A model generated the notes under the pieces. That model saw only the letters and a program-made list of their open reading frames with translations, was not told the origin of the DNA and searched no databases. From Chaetorhynchus papuensis (Eukaryota > Chordata > Aves > Passeriformes > Rhipiduridae): a stretch of 64,000 bases of DNA. The position numbers and the translations under genes are program-made. Every line of letters starts with the position of its first letter. Within the stretch, counting starts at the first letter, position 1. The stretch lies in contig VWYX01001247.1 in the NCBI GenBank assembly GCA_013396525.1, positions 1 to 64,000 of the forward strand, in the 5' to 3' direction. Shown here one piece after another: positions 27,501 through 40,984 of the stretch.

Positions 27501-30500
27501 AAGATTATCAATCAAGGTTAATATTAAAAGCTTATCTAAATTGCCTTGCTGCTTTCCCTCTGATAGAAGGAATTTCTGCTGTGGTTGCTGTTCCATCCCA
27601 ATTGTTGTTGTTCTGTCCCAGCCATATTACATGAATGAATTGTTTTAAAACTCATGGACAGTGGGTTGTGCTGAACAACACAGTTCAGATGCAATGTTTG
27701 TGGCAAGTCCCCCAGACCTTACAGATATCTGGGAATAACACAGGACTGTTGTACTACTTTTACTCTGTGTTTTCCACGTGCATCTGTTACTGACCAGTGC
27801 CAGAAATCAAGACTTCAGACTATATAATGTGCATTTTTCTTCTATCACTCCCTGCTTCTAGGTTTTCCTTCCTTCTCTGCCTGGTTGTTCTTTCTCTTCT
27901 GCCTGGTTCTTTATACTTTCATCTTGACTTTCAGCTAAACTTTCTCCATTAATTTTTCCTCATTTTACTCATACTATTTTTTTAACTTTGTCCCTCTATA
28001 GTAGCACTCAAAATGCAGTGAAAGAGTTGTTACCACTCCTTAGAGAACTGAAATGAACAAAACTAACTGCATTTTGTTGAAGGTGTTTCATTAAATTTAT
28101 CTTCACTTTTCATTCAAATACTTGTAGAAAGATTTGAGTAACCTTACTAAAGTATTTATTTGTTTTATATGTTATTGGTAATTTTCCAGTAGTTCTGTAC
28201 TACCTCTTCTGCCACAGTAAGAGTCCCCCGTGATCCTAATCTTGAGTATTGGAAAGAAAAAAAATTCTATATTTCTTTGATATTAAGAGAAAACAGAAAA
28301 TAAAAACTTGGATTTCTCCTTATACACTCAACTATACTTGACTATAGTATACCAACAACAAAAGTAGATTTCTTGGTTTCTCAGCAAGTGCAATGGAAGT
28401 CAGAATTGTAAGCTGAGGATGCAACTCTCCTTGTATATCTTCTTTGCATTTTCTGTTTTTACTGAATTTTCTGTTTTATTGAATCCAGTCTCTGTTATAT
28501 GGGAGTGTTTTGTTTTAATTGGCTAGGGGTAGGTAAATTCTATCCTTATTTCACATTTTTTCTTTTTTTGTTTCCCTTCAGGATTGAGTTCCTACACTGT
28601 TTTGTGCAGCATTACTAACCAAAATGTCTTAAACTACAGTCTGAGTTTAGAGATGCCTTTAACATTTATGCAGTCCTAGATGGAAGTTTTAATGAATCCT
28701 CCAGTGCAAATATTAAAGGTCTATCTATCATTTGCAGTGACTTTAGCTCTTTCCTTTGCAGCATTTTTGATGTTTCTTCAGCAGCTGTAGAATATAGCAT
28801 TTCAAATACAGAATCTAAAACCAGTGTAATTCATGCAAGTCGCCTTCATTCAAAACAACCAAATCATTGATGGCAAACACATATTCTTAATTTTATGTTG
28901 ACCCATGGCATTATTGCTTGATTAACAATTTTCATTTACCTTGGAAACAAATGGTGCTCTGATCATATCACTATAGGTCTGAATAATATTTACTTCCCAG
29001 TATTTTTCTGGTTTAGATGACACTTTCTACCCGCAGTCTGGATTTCTAGATACAACCACGTATGGCTGACTGTGAACTGGGTAGAGGGAAGTGTCAATTA
29101 CAGTGGGTTGGTTTTACTCCTTTGTTTGTTTTGTAGCAGCAATGCCCAAGTTCATCCTATTCCGCTGTAAAGCTAGAATATGTTTCTTGTCTGAAAAAGG
29201 TTATATTCTAAATGGCAGGTACAGAGAATGAGAAAAAAATATATAGCATGCTTCTCCAGAATGAGCAGAGAAATTACAAACTCCATGTTCATAATAAATT
29301 AGGATGGATTGCTAATCATGCAACAGCTTAAATTAAGGGAAGGGAAATCATTATTTTAATATTCTTTCTCTTTTTAAGGTATTTAATTTTTTATATTTAA
29401 TTGTTATTTATACATGTTATAGCAATACAACAAGAAAAAGAGGTTTGCTAAGTTTTTGAAATTTATTTGAATGTCAGTCACTTTCCCCACTGAAATACCT
29501 ACTAAAAGGTCTTCCTACTTTCTCAGAACCCTTTCTGCTTCACCACTGCAATACTTGGTTGATTTGTACTTCCTTTTACCATTCCTCCATGCAAAATAGT
29601 ATGCCTTCAACCTGTTTAATGGAATATTAGATTAGACATATGTAATTTTCAGGTGCTAACAAAACGTTTAAACACATTATAACTTTAAAGCTGCTTGAGA
29701 CAACCAAACAACAAAAAGCTGTCATAATACTTTGTAATTTGACTTTCTCCCCTTTTTTTTTCTTTTGTGAGAAATAAAAACTAAAAAAAAAAAAAAAAAA
29801 AGAAGAAAAAATAAAACAGATAAAACAGAAACCCATCCATACTAATGACAAAAATTAACCTGGGGGCATGCAGGCTAGGATCAGAGCTCACCTGACATTA
29901 TTCCTACAAAAGTATCAGGCTTTAGAAATCTTATGGTACAGCAATAGCTTCTCCTCTAGAGAAAAAGTTATCTAAACAGATAATCAAATGGCATAATAAA
30001 GACTGGTAAAGCAGGGGACAAAGAGCAAACAGTATCAGGAATGAAGCCAGAAATTGTACCGATACCATTTGGGAGATATTTCAGAGATGCTCAAGAACCA
30101 AAGGCAGTGTAACTATTTTTGGTGTCCTTAACTTCATTTGATGCAATATACTGTCATTTCTTAACTGAAGTTTTACTTTCATAGATTTAGATACATTAAG
30201 ACTACCCAAAATATTTTTCTATGCTTGGTTTTCACACTATTGTTTTGTTTTAATTTATTCTAAATCAGAGAAAAATGAAGAAAAATACAATTTTCATACT
30301 TGTTATTGAAGAATGTAGAAAGTCTTCCCCTGGTTTTCTGGAAGTTATTTTTATTGTACTGCATTGTAGTATATTAAAACTATTGCATTTTATAATGTTA
30401 TTCTGTTAAAAAGTAAAGAAAATACATGAGGATCATTATTTTTTAGCAATAATTTTGAGTATTTTGGATTTCTTAATTTGTTACATACTCAGTATAAGCT

Positions 30501-30783
30501 ATGACTTGTAATATGTTTTAAGTGGATTTTAAAAGAGGATTAATTTTATCTAGGATCAGATTTTATAAACTTATACAGAGGATATTCTACCAAGTTCCTA
30601 CCTGTAATTTAAAAACTCCACAAACACTGATCATGCATTGCCCTCTGCAAGCAGGCTTTTTAGATGTTCTCAGGAATGCAAAGTATATATTACCTGGCCT
30701 AAACTGCAAAAAACCTTAATTAGAGGAGACCCTTCACTGCATCTGCTCCTGATAGGTCTGGGTGTGAAAAAAAGGACCTGTGA

Positions 30784-31570
30784 AACATGTTGGCAAACTT
30801 GGCTGCAGTGAACATGAGACAACAAAATTTTAGACAATGGATCCTGAGAAAAGTTAGCAAAATGAACAGCAAATTACAAGCCTGGACTTCAGGAGTGCCT
30901 CTTGATGAAATTCAAATGTACAACAGGAGTGCATGGAAAATGAAAGCAGAGATGAATGACATGGGAGACGTATAGAAACATTGTCCCAACATTCAAAAAT
31001 GGAATTAGAGAGGCCCAAAGGTCAGGTACAAATGAAGTCAGGAAGGGATTTGATAGCAAAAAAGGGTTTCTGTAAATACCTTGAAAGCAAATGCAAAACT
31101 TTTAAAAGATTTTGTGCACCGCTCTAAAAAGCTTTATTTGGCTTGGTTTGCTTTTTGGTTTTTTTTAGCATGGTCTGTTCTGAGGATAAGTTTAAGGTGT
31201 AACACTGGAGGAAGCTCTACAATGTCATGAAAGGCCACTCTGTCCTATCAGTAATCAATCATGATAATTGGAGGAGGTTTCTAAAAACTGAGAAAGTCAA
31301 TTTCTATGTCCATCCTCAAGAAGAAAGATGTAGGCACCTACAGACTGGTTTGCCTTACCAAGATCATGGAGCAAGTTTTCCAGGAAAACACATACTGGAT
31401 CACCAAAAACAGTGAGGAAAAAAAAACTGGAACAGGCTAACAAGAAAGGAACCTCCACAAGAGATGATATTTAAAAACTAACTGGGTATGACCTCAATGG
31501 TCTAATCTAACCTTGCAGTTGACCCTGCTTTGTGCAGGGAGAATTGAATCTGCGATTTCTAGGATTGTAA
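30784..31570 (+). mobile_element. Decayed CR1 LINE with pol-region remnants
   Basis: Unlike the other copies, this one keeps sequence from further 5' in the pol frame: the linker between endonuclease and reverse transcriptase (aagcctggacttcaggag, then an attgtcccaac...gaattagagaggccc block and gggtttctgtaaatacc). Weaker similarity follows at 31330-31400 (agatcatggagcaagtttt). A 3' UTR-like block is at about 31505-31545 (cagttgaccctgctttgtgc). Large internal deletions separate these parts. It is the oldest-looking CR1 here, and its boundaries are uncertain. Confidence 0.68.
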
Positions 31571-33073
31571 TGACCAGAGTAAAATAAGCAGCTCTCTGTG
31601 CTTGTCCAGCCACACCTGTCTAAAACAACACAGAATAAACACTATTAAAGAAACCTTTTCCAGTTATTTGAGATTTGGACTTTTGACTGCAGACCACAGA
31701 GAAGTAGAAAATTAAATGTAAAGGTGTCTGAAGGTTTATTAGAAAATCTAAATAAGATTATGGCTATTATTTCATGGTCAGTTTTCTTATTAGGGCATTT
31801 TTCCAGCTCAGGAAGGATTTATATATACTGTAGAATTGAAATGACAAATGTGAAATTAAGTTTACTACTAAAAGGTGTGCATCCAAATATGAACAGCTGT
31901 ATTTAAAATAGTAGGGGAACTGAACTAAACTAATTAAAAAAACCCCCCATGATTTAAATATTTAAATGAATATTCTGTCTGGTTTTAATTCTTAGCATTT
32001 GGGCAATAACTATGGCTTTGCAGTCTCATATATTGCACCTTTTTTCTCTTACCTACTGTTATGGGAGTTGGAATATAGACTGCCCAGCTTCTTTGTTTAA
32101 CAGGAATAGTCTCTGTTTCCATATTCACTTGGGGCAAAAGGAACTTTATAACGTCCAAGTTGCCAAGATGACCTTACAGTATTCCTCTGCACCAGGAAGT
32201 TAATTTATGAGTTCAGAAATGCACTGGCTCTTCTTCTGACTTCCTGCTGGGGAACCATAGTCCTGCTCTGAATTCAGTATCTCAGCAGAGAAATCAGGAC
32301 ACAAGCAGGGAATAGATTACCCTTGGTCTGCAGCCTTATGCAGAGCTCAGATGCAAAAATATTTGCTCACATGGAAATTCTGAATTACTCTCTGTATTTT
32401 AATCTAAACTCTAGGATTGGATTTTTATTTGCATGCATTAAATGAAAGACTTTTGTTGAGACCAAAATCTCAATGAAGAATAACTATATTAAGCTCTAAT
32501 TGTTATCCAAAACCAAGTATAGTTTCATAAATACTGGCTGCTTTAATACCAGACAATCTTACAGAATTTTAGAAATTATAATGTAATTACAAGTTTTAGA
32601 CCAATACTTATCATTAAAATTAAATAAGGTATTTTTCAGTTCATTGAAAGGCACAAATCATGGGAAGAACGTGTTCAGCATTCTACTACAAGTTTCTGAG
32701 AGACTGTACAACAGACTGATCAGAGGATCAGGATCTTAAGCCAGAAATGGTGCTGTGTTCAGTGCAGCTACACAGCATCCCATTTCAGAAACTTCCATTC
32801 TCTTCACATAAGAACATCTTCACAGCAGGGAGAATTGTTTGTCATACTCACCATCAGTTTGCTAGTTGAGTGCTACTTGAACTTATGAAATCTCTACAAA
32901 AAACCTCACCTTCAAAGCCCCAACCTTCAAATCCACTTTTTTCAGCCACTTACACTCGTGCTTAAAGCCAAGAGGGAAGAAGCTTAAGGGGCAACAGGAA
33001 ACGCTGTTCTAAGAAATACACATACCCAAAACATTTACTTTTGTAATTTCAATATTTCATGCTTATCTCCTAC

Positions 33074-33256
33074 CTGTGTGCAGGTATCTTGCGATCCCCA
33101 GCAATCAGGATAACGTCACAGAGCTGCTGCTGCTTCAGGTAGCTCTCCATCTTCCTGAAGGTTTGCTCTGCATGGTGAACAGCCTGGTAGAATTCCTCAG
33201 AGCTGCACGAATCCATGTCACAGTGGGGCGGCAAGGGGTGGCTGGCTCCTGACAAT
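33074..33256 (-). CDS. KLHL1: KLHL1 internal coding exon (probable exon 2): linker and start of BTB domain
   Basis: KLHL1 is a BTB-BACK-kelch protein known from neurons, where it binds actin; relatives act as substrate adaptors of cullin-3 ubiquitin ligases. The 183-bp exon completes a split Arg codon, then reads LSGASHPLPPHCDMDSC, followed by SSEEFYQAVHHAEQTFRKME and the BTB entry motif CDVILIAGDRKIPAH, ending on the first two bases of an Arg codon. Read on the minus strand, the acceptor is gtttacag just above 33256 and the donor is gtaggag just below 33074. The open frame runs upstream past the acceptor to an ATG near 33300, but that part is intronic readthrough; the known KLHL1 protein has a long N-terminal exon before this point. 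The motif SSEEFYQAVHHAEQTF fits KLHL1 better than KLHL4 or KLHL5, as I remember those families. The exon number is inferred from protein position. Confidence 0.94.
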
Positions 33257-34333
33257 CTGTAAACCACAAGAGAAACCCCATGTTGATAAGATGCGACCAC
33301 ATGTTGACATCATCACAGCATCTAGAACCTGACAAAAGTAAATCAATGCATCCTTTCCCTGTTTTCATCACTAGAAGTGCAAGGTATTAAAATCTTACTA
33401 CGTTGGGAGAGAAATGGAAAAAGCAATCCTATCTTTCCACTGATTCTGAGTGCCTACTCTAGTTCAGTTCCTCAAATTCACATTCATTTTGAACCACTCA
33501 GGAAAGAAAAATAAAACTCTAATTGTCTTAATTTGTAATGAATTGTGATTATTTCCACAATGAAAAACTACAAACCTACTTTTTAACCAGAAGACATACT
33601 AATACAAAGTGAATTTAGCCTGCAAAGACAACGACATCTATATTTAAAAGGAAAAAAAAAAAAAAAGGAACAGGAGAAAAATGTAAATTTTTTTCATTAT
33701 ATAGTCATCTATTCCTAGTTCAAAGTTACTCAGTTCAGTGTTGCAGTGGGAAATAAGACAAAGTGTTGGGACAGACTGACTCACCTGTCACTAGTCCATG
33801 AGGAAACTAGGAAACTATGCTAGTTTCCAAATAGTTCTCAACACAGACGATACCCTCTTCTTTTAGAAATATGTAATGAGATGGATTCAAATGAAAGCCT
33901 TAAGATTATATATGACTTGTAGTGCTGAAAATTATGGATTTCACAGAGGAGGCTGATTTTTTTTCTTCAACTAGATACATACAAAACAGTTTACATAATC
34001 AATAAAAGGGCAATAGAAGACCTATTTTAGCCCAGCATAGGAAACAATATTATAAATTAATTCAAACCAATCTCATTTTGTATCGATTCTATTGAAATAT
34101 AGATATTAAGGAGCGCATAAGAAATGTTGTTTATTTACAGTAATAATACAACAGTTTTTTTCAATTCATACAAAACTCAAGGTTTGAATTCTGCAGGTAC
34201 TATATTCCAAAAATGATATTGAAAGACCTGTAAAAAAATGCAGTCTACATTGCCAGTGTTGGGAAAAAAAAACCTGACAAGTGCATAAACATAATAATTC
34301 TTAAAAATCAGAATGAAATGCAGTTTTAAAGTA

Positions 34334-34452
34334 AAAATAATAACAACAACAACAAAAAAACAGAACCAAAAAACCAAAAAAACCCAAACCAAACCAAACC
34401 AAACAAACCAAACCAAAAAACAAACAAACAAAAAACCAAAAACAAACAAACA
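34334..34452. repeat. A/C low-complexity tract (CAA, CAAA and CCAAA units)
   Basis: Runs of aac, ccaaa and caaa units with almost no G or T for about 120 bp. Read on the minus strand it is a T/G tract that gives a 90-codon frame of Phe, Val and Trp residues, which is clearly not a protein. Confidence 0.92.
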
Positions 34453-37400
34453 ATTTTGAGATATGCTAGCAATTTACTTTTGAATTATGTTTTGTCCAGA
34501 AGTGTTCCACATAGTCTCCTACAGTCACTGTACAGGGCTCAACAGGTTTAAGGAGGAAGGGCTGGTCCATCTTTCTGTCTCAGGAATCACTAGGCTTCAC
34601 AGCACTCCTTTAAAGTAGCTGCAATCCTGCATAATTGAAGGTGGCATACAGATGATTTCTCAAGGAACCAAAACAGCTACTTCTGTATCTCACTGCCCCA
34701 CCACCTATTCTGTGCCATGTGCAGGTACTAACTTAAGAGAATAAGTAAAGTGAAGCTACTTAATTTTAAATGATAACTCAAACTTCTTTTAAAATAAGTA
34801 AATTCACTTTTGTAACGTTAAGTTGGATAGTGAAAAATTATCAGTTGGTTTAAATGAATGGATATTGTTATTTTTATGCTGCAAAGGTTACAATTTGCGT
34901 GAGCCTGTCTATAGGAAACTGAACTGGCAAAACTTTATTAAACATGATTCCTCACCAGAAACAGTTATGAAGTGGTGATTTAGAAAGAAACATTTGCTTA
35001 ATTCTGTTATAGCTAATCTTGTTATATCGTCAATACTTTATGCCAGATATTTCCTCCTGGATAAAACACACACATTCATTCTGTGAGTGACATAATTTGC
35101 TTATGTGCTCCTATCTAATCTGGACTCCAACCATGTTGATCAGAAATCCAAGTTTATTTCCACATCTTTGGTTGATTAACAGACGCTTTCCCATAAAACT
35201 CTAATGATAGAGCTGAGCTCATTAGAATGGGCAGTAGGCAGCTATTTCAGCTTTTTTTTTTTTTTTCCCCCCGTTTAACTTTGATTGTAGCCATACACAG
35301 ATTTCTTTAGTTTCATTGCTGGAGAATTAGAATGTCAAGTAATTTACAAAAAATAAATTAACGCCTAATAAATGAGGTTGATAGGTTTAAACAGACACAT
35401 TTCTTCCTGTCCTCTGGGGAATTTAGAAGTGACAACAACAGCAATTCTGAGAAAGAAAAGTAACAGGAATGAGCAGATCTTAATGGGTTCATAGTGTTTG
35501 TTATTTCAGAAGATAGGTCTAGGTCAGCTTACATTTGAACAGAAAGGATACTAGTCCTGAATCTTTTTGGCAATTCAAAATGCTGTCTTTTCCAGGTCAG
35601 AAAAAATACCCCAATGAATTTATGCTGGTCCTGTGAAGTAAGATTGGACTGTAATAAGCTTAGTCTATTTTGTTCTTGAATTGCTAGGCAGTGTTTGCCA
35701 CAAATTTGGCTTTCTTTCCTGCTAGCCACTTATAAGCAACACTTTCTACCCTCTAACTCAGTATATCTGTCACTTAGCAAGTCAGTAAATGACTGCTCAA
35801 AAGCAAGCCACCAAAGACCCAGCATATTTTAAATATTATCATGAAAAATAGCAAGCTATAAGCTTAGTAGAAGACAATAAGTTAATCTTTTATTTATTTT
35901 CTAAGAAAGCCCAGATAAAAAGCCTTCTACTTATCCCTTTCAGGCGCTATCTCTGTTTCATTACAAATGCTCTGTCTGCATAATCAGTGCTTTAAATTCA
36001 GATAGCAACTTGTTAAAGTAGGGATTAGTTAAAGCAAATACCATTTAATACCAATTACCATTTTGTGAAAGGCATATATAGGTACTCGGGGCCAATTTGA
36101 AATATGAAAATCACATTTTATCTTTGCCTATATTGTTCTTGTTTAGGTGCAAGCAAATTGAACCACAAACGGAGTGAGAGGCTTGTTGATTGCATTCAGC
36201 AGCACCTCCAACACAAATTTGACTGAAAATTCCCTGAGTCTTTCAAAACCCTTTTTTAGCATTTGTGTACCTCAAAATCCTGTAATCAGTGCACTGGACA
36301 GACTCCAGGCAGACTTTTTCCATAATCTTCCTCAGCTGGCAAGTGCAGAGCCTGAACTCAGTGTGGAAATTTCAAACATTTGGGAGTTGTCCAGACTAAA
36401 ACATTTTATCTCTAAATGACTTATTTAATAGTACAGAAATAAGGAAACCAAACCTTTCTCAAGATTACAGCAATTATACTGAAGGGTGATACTGCAGCAT
36501 GAAAATACTAAAATGCTCACAAAAATTATCAACATTGAAAATAACCAATAGTCTTAAACGCTTTCCCATGAAATGGTAAACCAGAGTGAATATTGCATAA
36601 TTAAAAAGAAAAAAAAGGAAAAATCCAGTCTTTGAGCCACCACCGATCTTAAAATAGCATAAATAGAAAAAAACCCCAAGAGATTCTAAAACATCAGACT
36701 CCACAATGCTCCTCTTTTGCTAGAAAAAACCCACTGATTTGAACAAGAATAGAGAAATGAAAACCTTTAGCTTACAGTAATGTTGGCGAAGAGTTAAAGA
36801 GAAAATGCTGGGGGAAAAGGGACTACACACACAGATTCAGCTACCTATATCTTTTTTGTTAAGTTATTAATAAAACCTGTAGTTAATCAATATCCTGAAC
36901 AAAAGAATAAAAAATAAGTACTTTAAAATAGAGAATTCATATGATTTGAAACTATACCACATTTCTCTGTGTAAACAGAGGCTTAGATTCAGAAATGTTT
37001 CCATTCTGGAAATTATATTCATAGAGGTGCAGAAAACAACAGATTCCTATCACCGTGTATAGCAGAAAACTTTACAGAGTACTTAGGTATTTTAAATACT
37101 CAATTTGAATACATTTATTCTTCATTCCACTGAAGGTCCTGGCTCCAAATAAAGAACTCTTTAACCAGAAAATGTCATATAATTTCATCATTACTGGAAT
37201 ATTAAATCCTGCTGTATTTAACTGGGTTTTATTCAGTTTTCACTTATGCAGGATTGATCATGCAAACTTATTCAAAACCTGTTCTATTTAATTTAGTGTA
37301 TATTATCGGGTACATATTCAAAATACATACTCAAAATATATCCAGTTCTTCAGTGAAAAAAACCATTGCTTTGCTGTTTATAACTTGCAAAACTAGAAGA

Positions 37401-38204
37401 AGTATTCCATATGCAAGAGTGAAAAAAATCTTCACACAATTCATTCTCTAAAAATTACTTATTGACTGCTTAGAAATCAATAGCCTGTGGAATTGCACCA
37501 TCTAAAATGGACTGCCAGAAGTCATGGCTCTCATTAGCGATCACTTGCAAAAAGGCAAGAGGGAGTTTTATAAAGACTTTAAACAGTTTTCCTACTGCAA
37601 CAGCAAGACTAAAGTTCTGCTTGTGAACAAAAGCTATGCTTTTCACTCTGCTACCAGCAAATGTATCTGCAACTACAGGCCCTGCCCAGAGTTTCAGCAG
37701 GTGAACTGCCAGACAAAAGAAAAAATCAGAATTTCAAACACGACTTTTTAGTTTCACCAGTTTCGCCCAGAAATGTATTGCTGATGTCTCAGAGATGCCT
37801 CTTCTATGAAAAAAAAAAAAAAATTGGACAGTCCAGTGTACATTATAAACTCTTTGTTCTATAAATAAATCTGCATAATGTGTACTTTACAATGGTGTTT
37901 CCTCCTAAAGGCAATTTGTGAATCAAGATACTTGCAATGTAACTCATTCTTTGGACGCCATAAGGCATCGTACAGTCACAGGACATCTGTGTGCCCAGCA
38001 AAAATCCTCCATCATTCTGTATTCTCGTAATCTTAAGAGTATTACCAGAGACAAGAAACAAAATGCCAGCTAACAGTTTATTGTGTGATCTCAGACTAAT
38101 TGTTTGAGGAGATCTTCAGAAACATGGGAAGGACAGTGAGAAGGGACTACTGCACTACACCAAACTGCTTCTATAGAAAAGAAATATTTGCCTTGTTTAG
38201 TGGC

Positions 38205-39334
38205 TGTATTGGGTTTGTGTGGCCAGGTCTTGTTTGTGGGGGTGGGGTACGGGGGGGCGGGGGGACTTCTGTGAGAAGCTGCCAGAAGGTTCCTCCATGT
38301 CCAGCAATGCCAGTGCCAGGCAGCTTTAAGATGGATGTGCTGCTGGCCAAGGCTGCGCAAATCAGAAACGGTAGTAAAACCTCTATGATAACATATTTGA
38401 GAAGGAAAAAAAAAAAAAAAAGTTATTGCACAGATGTAATTGTAGCCAGAGAAGAGCAGAGTGAGAACATGTGGAAGCAACAGCCTTGCAGACACTCCAG
38501 CCAGTGGAGAAGGAGGGGGAGAACGTGCTCCAGGCACTGAATCTGAAATTCCCCTGCAGCCTGTGGTGCAGCCCGTGGTGAAGCAGCTGTGCCCTTGCAG
38601 CCCATGCAGGACCATGGGGATGCAGAGATCCACCTACAGCCCATAGAGGAGCCCCACACCAGAGCAGGTGGATGCCTGAGAGGAGGCTGTGAACTTATGG
38701 GAGCCCCGTGCTGCACCAGGGCACTGGCCCCTGCAGGGCTGTGGAGAGAGGAGTCCTTGCTGGAGCAGATTTTCTTTGATAGGACTTGTGACCCTCTGGG
38801 AGTAGCCATGCTGGAGTAGCCTATGCCTGAAGGACTGCAGCTTGTGGAAGAGTGACCTGCTTGCAGCAGTTCGTGAAGAACTGTTACCTATGGGATGGAC
38901 TTATGTCAGAGAATTTAATGAAGAGCTGTCTCCTGGGAAAGAGACACCACACTGGAGCAGGGGAGACTCCTCCCCGAGCAGTGTCAGGAACAACATGTGA
39001 TGCACTGACTGTAAGCCCCATTTCCCTGTCTCCCTGCACTGCTGCATGGGAGGAGGTAAAGCTTGGGAAGGAGGGAGAGGTGGGGGAAAGGTGCTTTTTA
39101 GATTTATTTTACTTCTCATTATCCTGCTCTGGTTCTGTTAGTAATAATTTCAATTAATACAGCCAAGCAGAGCTTGTTTTGCCATTGATGGTATTTAGTG
39201 AGTGATCTCTGCCAGTTTTTATCTCAACCCATGAACGCTTCACTATATTTTCTCTGTCCTGTCCAGTTGCAGAGGAGAGTGATAAGAGTGGCTTTGGTGG
39301 GTGTCTGGTGCCCACTCAGGGTCAACCCACTACA
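38205..39334 (+). mobile_element. Complete solo LTR of an avian ERVL-type retrovirus (1,130 bp)
   Basis: It begins TGTATTGGGTTTGTGTGGCC and ends GGGTCAACCCACTACA, both familiar ends of a widespread avian ERVL-class LTR. Internal landmarks include cttctgtgagaagctgccag, the GC-rich Cys/Pro-like central block, and the 3' block tttttatctcaaccc followed by tttggtgggtgtctggtgcc. The flanks are gtggc (38200-38204) and gtagc (39335-39339), a 5-bp target-site duplication with one substitution. No internal viral genes flank it, so it is a solo LTR left by recombination. It carries an internal A16 run (38406-38421). Open frames up to 180 codons within it are not genes. Confidence 0.9.
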
Positions 39335-40605
39335 GTAGCTGACAAGAGAAAAAAGCAGAATTATGGTTAGAGAAGGAAGACTTTGTTGGCAGCATGATTT
39401 TTCCAGGTTACTAATAAAATATAGAAAGCTAGGCATCTGTTTTATTTCAGTTCAAAATACTCTCAGGTGGATTTTTTCTTATCTATGATCCTTCACCAGA
39501 TAATGACCTAACCTAAGCTACAAGCATAGCCCTCTCTGTTGTCAGCGGCGATAAACCAACACATAAAATTCCATAGCCTCCTGAAATACTTGGGTTGTTT
39601 AGATTTCAGTTCTTTTTAAAATGTCTTATTTTTGCCTTTTTGTGTTGTAAAAATAAAATGTTAAATAAAATTAATTCAAATAATGGAAAATTACTAAAAA
39701 ATCTCATTATTCTAAAAGCAATTACTTACAGAATTCAGTAATATTGATGACAAATGCTTTAGCTTCCCCCAGTCTTCCCCCATTTTTCCCAGAATTTATT
39801 ACCTTTATGATGAAATGATTTAGTTCCATGTCCTATGCCCTGGGAACCACTCAAGCTGTTAGGATGTTTGGCTGGTTCTTCAAGTGTTCAATTGATCCTT
39901 TATCTCTTTGTACTTTCTCACCTTTTATCCTTTACAGTTCTAAACATCTACTTCAAGCTTCCTATTTCCTCTCCTCTTTCTCCACAGTCCAATGTCAAGA
40001 CTTAAAAATAGCATAAGCTTTTGCTCACCTCCACTAGTACTCCTACCAGTATTGTGCTCTACTTTCTGTCGCTATTACTTTCAGCATCGCTCTCCAATAC
40101 TTACAGCTCCCAGCAATTTATATTCCATGGATGAACAACTAAATGGTCTCAGCAGCCCAACACTGCCTTGACTGATATTCCAAAAATTGAATTTCCAAAT
40201 AAAGATTGAGAGTGAGCAGCAACAATTATCAATAGACTGATTTCAAGCTTTGAAAAAAGGAACTAAAATATCATAATTTCATACATGCAGAAAAATTAAA
40301 TATGTGTAAAGTTTGAAGTTTGCTGGTTCTGCGGTTTTTAATTAAGTCAGAGGTTGGGGGCTTGGGATGGTGGGGCTTTTCTCCTCAACAGACAGAGAAA
40401 TGCCACATTGTAATGCTTTTATTTGACAAGGTTAAAAAAGTTTCATTTTGATAATGTTTTACATTACAACTATAAACTGTCTTAAAAGACATACCAAAAT
40501 ACTTAACTCATAAGGAAAGCTTTTATCAACTTTATTCACTTATGAATTTTTTGCACGGATGTTATACATAAAAGTATTCTGATGCAGAAGTTTCCAACAG
40601 AAAAT

Positions 40606-40811
40606 TTACAGGTCTGTACCACTAATGGGGATGTTTACTTTCCAATTTATTTGTTCTGAGAAGTAAAATTAAAGGTAGCCCAGACAGAAATGGTGCCATT
40701 ACTGAGAAAATATCCATTTTATACAACCCTTCCAGTCGAAAAAGTTTTTAGCAACTGTTTTGCTCAAGTAATGCAAAATTCCCCAATGCATGCTTTTAGT
40801 AAAAAGCAAGT
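40606..40811 (+). repeat. Direct repeat, copy A (206-bp core)
   Basis: Aligns without gaps to 42679-42884 at an offset of 2,073 bp, with about 26 differences by eye (roughly 87% identity). Shared strings include tttactttccaatttat, tagcccagacagaaatg, gaaaatatccattttata and aactgttttgctca. Weaker, gapped similarity extends left to about 40541. The sequence is not a recognised CR1 or LTR. Confidence 0.88.
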
Positions 40812-40984
40812 CTGTGGAACTGACTTCATTTAGCTTCACATATGATAATAGATTCAGTTTGGTCTTTTAAGACTAGTTTGGTATTTCGGAGGGGGTTTTA
40901 GTTTGCTTTGTGTGTGTGTTTTTGTTTTGTTTTAATTCAGAATTTCAGATCTCATTTTAACAGCTCTTGAGACACCTAATGTAT

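Larger units (their letters stand above)
20789..33073 (-). other. KLHL1: KLHL1 intron 2 (12,285 bp)
   Basis: This intron is bounded by donor gtaggag (complement of 33073 downward) and acceptor ttttttgcag (complement of 20789 upward), phase 2. It contains three CR1 LINE pieces (23.9-24.95, 26.9-27.5 and 30.8-31.6 kb). The remaining stretches 20789-23902, 24954-26894, 27501-30783 and 31571-33073 are AT-rich with no supported gene. They include a TTTA-rich tract near 22113-22196 and an A19 run at 29783-29801. Confidence 0.93.

Noticed and set aside
27104..27648. Overlapping 120-, 139- and 110-codon frames on both strands
   Set aside because: Produced mainly by CR1 sequence read in various frames, with short runs into the adjacent intron. 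No intact reverse-transcriptase frame.
29700..29820. A19 run as the poly(A) tail of a processed retrogene
   Set aside because: The upstream sequence shows no coding similarity and no flanking target duplication. Avian CR1 machinery rarely makes such copies.
6596..33256. Assignment to KLHL4 or KLHL5 instead of KLHL1
   Set aside because: SSEEFYQAVHHAEQTF, the [20 protein letters not shown] block and FADAQGC agree with KLHL1. The paralogues, as I remember them, differ at these positions.
33257..33300. ATG-started extension of the KLHL1 frame upstream of the exon
   Set aside because: A strong acceptor gtttacag separates it from the exon, and the upstream residues do not resemble KLHL1. It is intron readthrough rather than the true N-terminus.
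34177..34449. 90-codon minus-strand frame of Phe, Val and Trp residues resembling a membrane protein
   Set aside because: Low-complexity A/C tract read on the other strand.
38091..38633. 180-codon minus-strand open frame (longest in the window) and neighbouring frames
   Set aside because: Lies across the antisense strand of a solo LTR. Its length reflects GC-rich LTR composition, not a gene.
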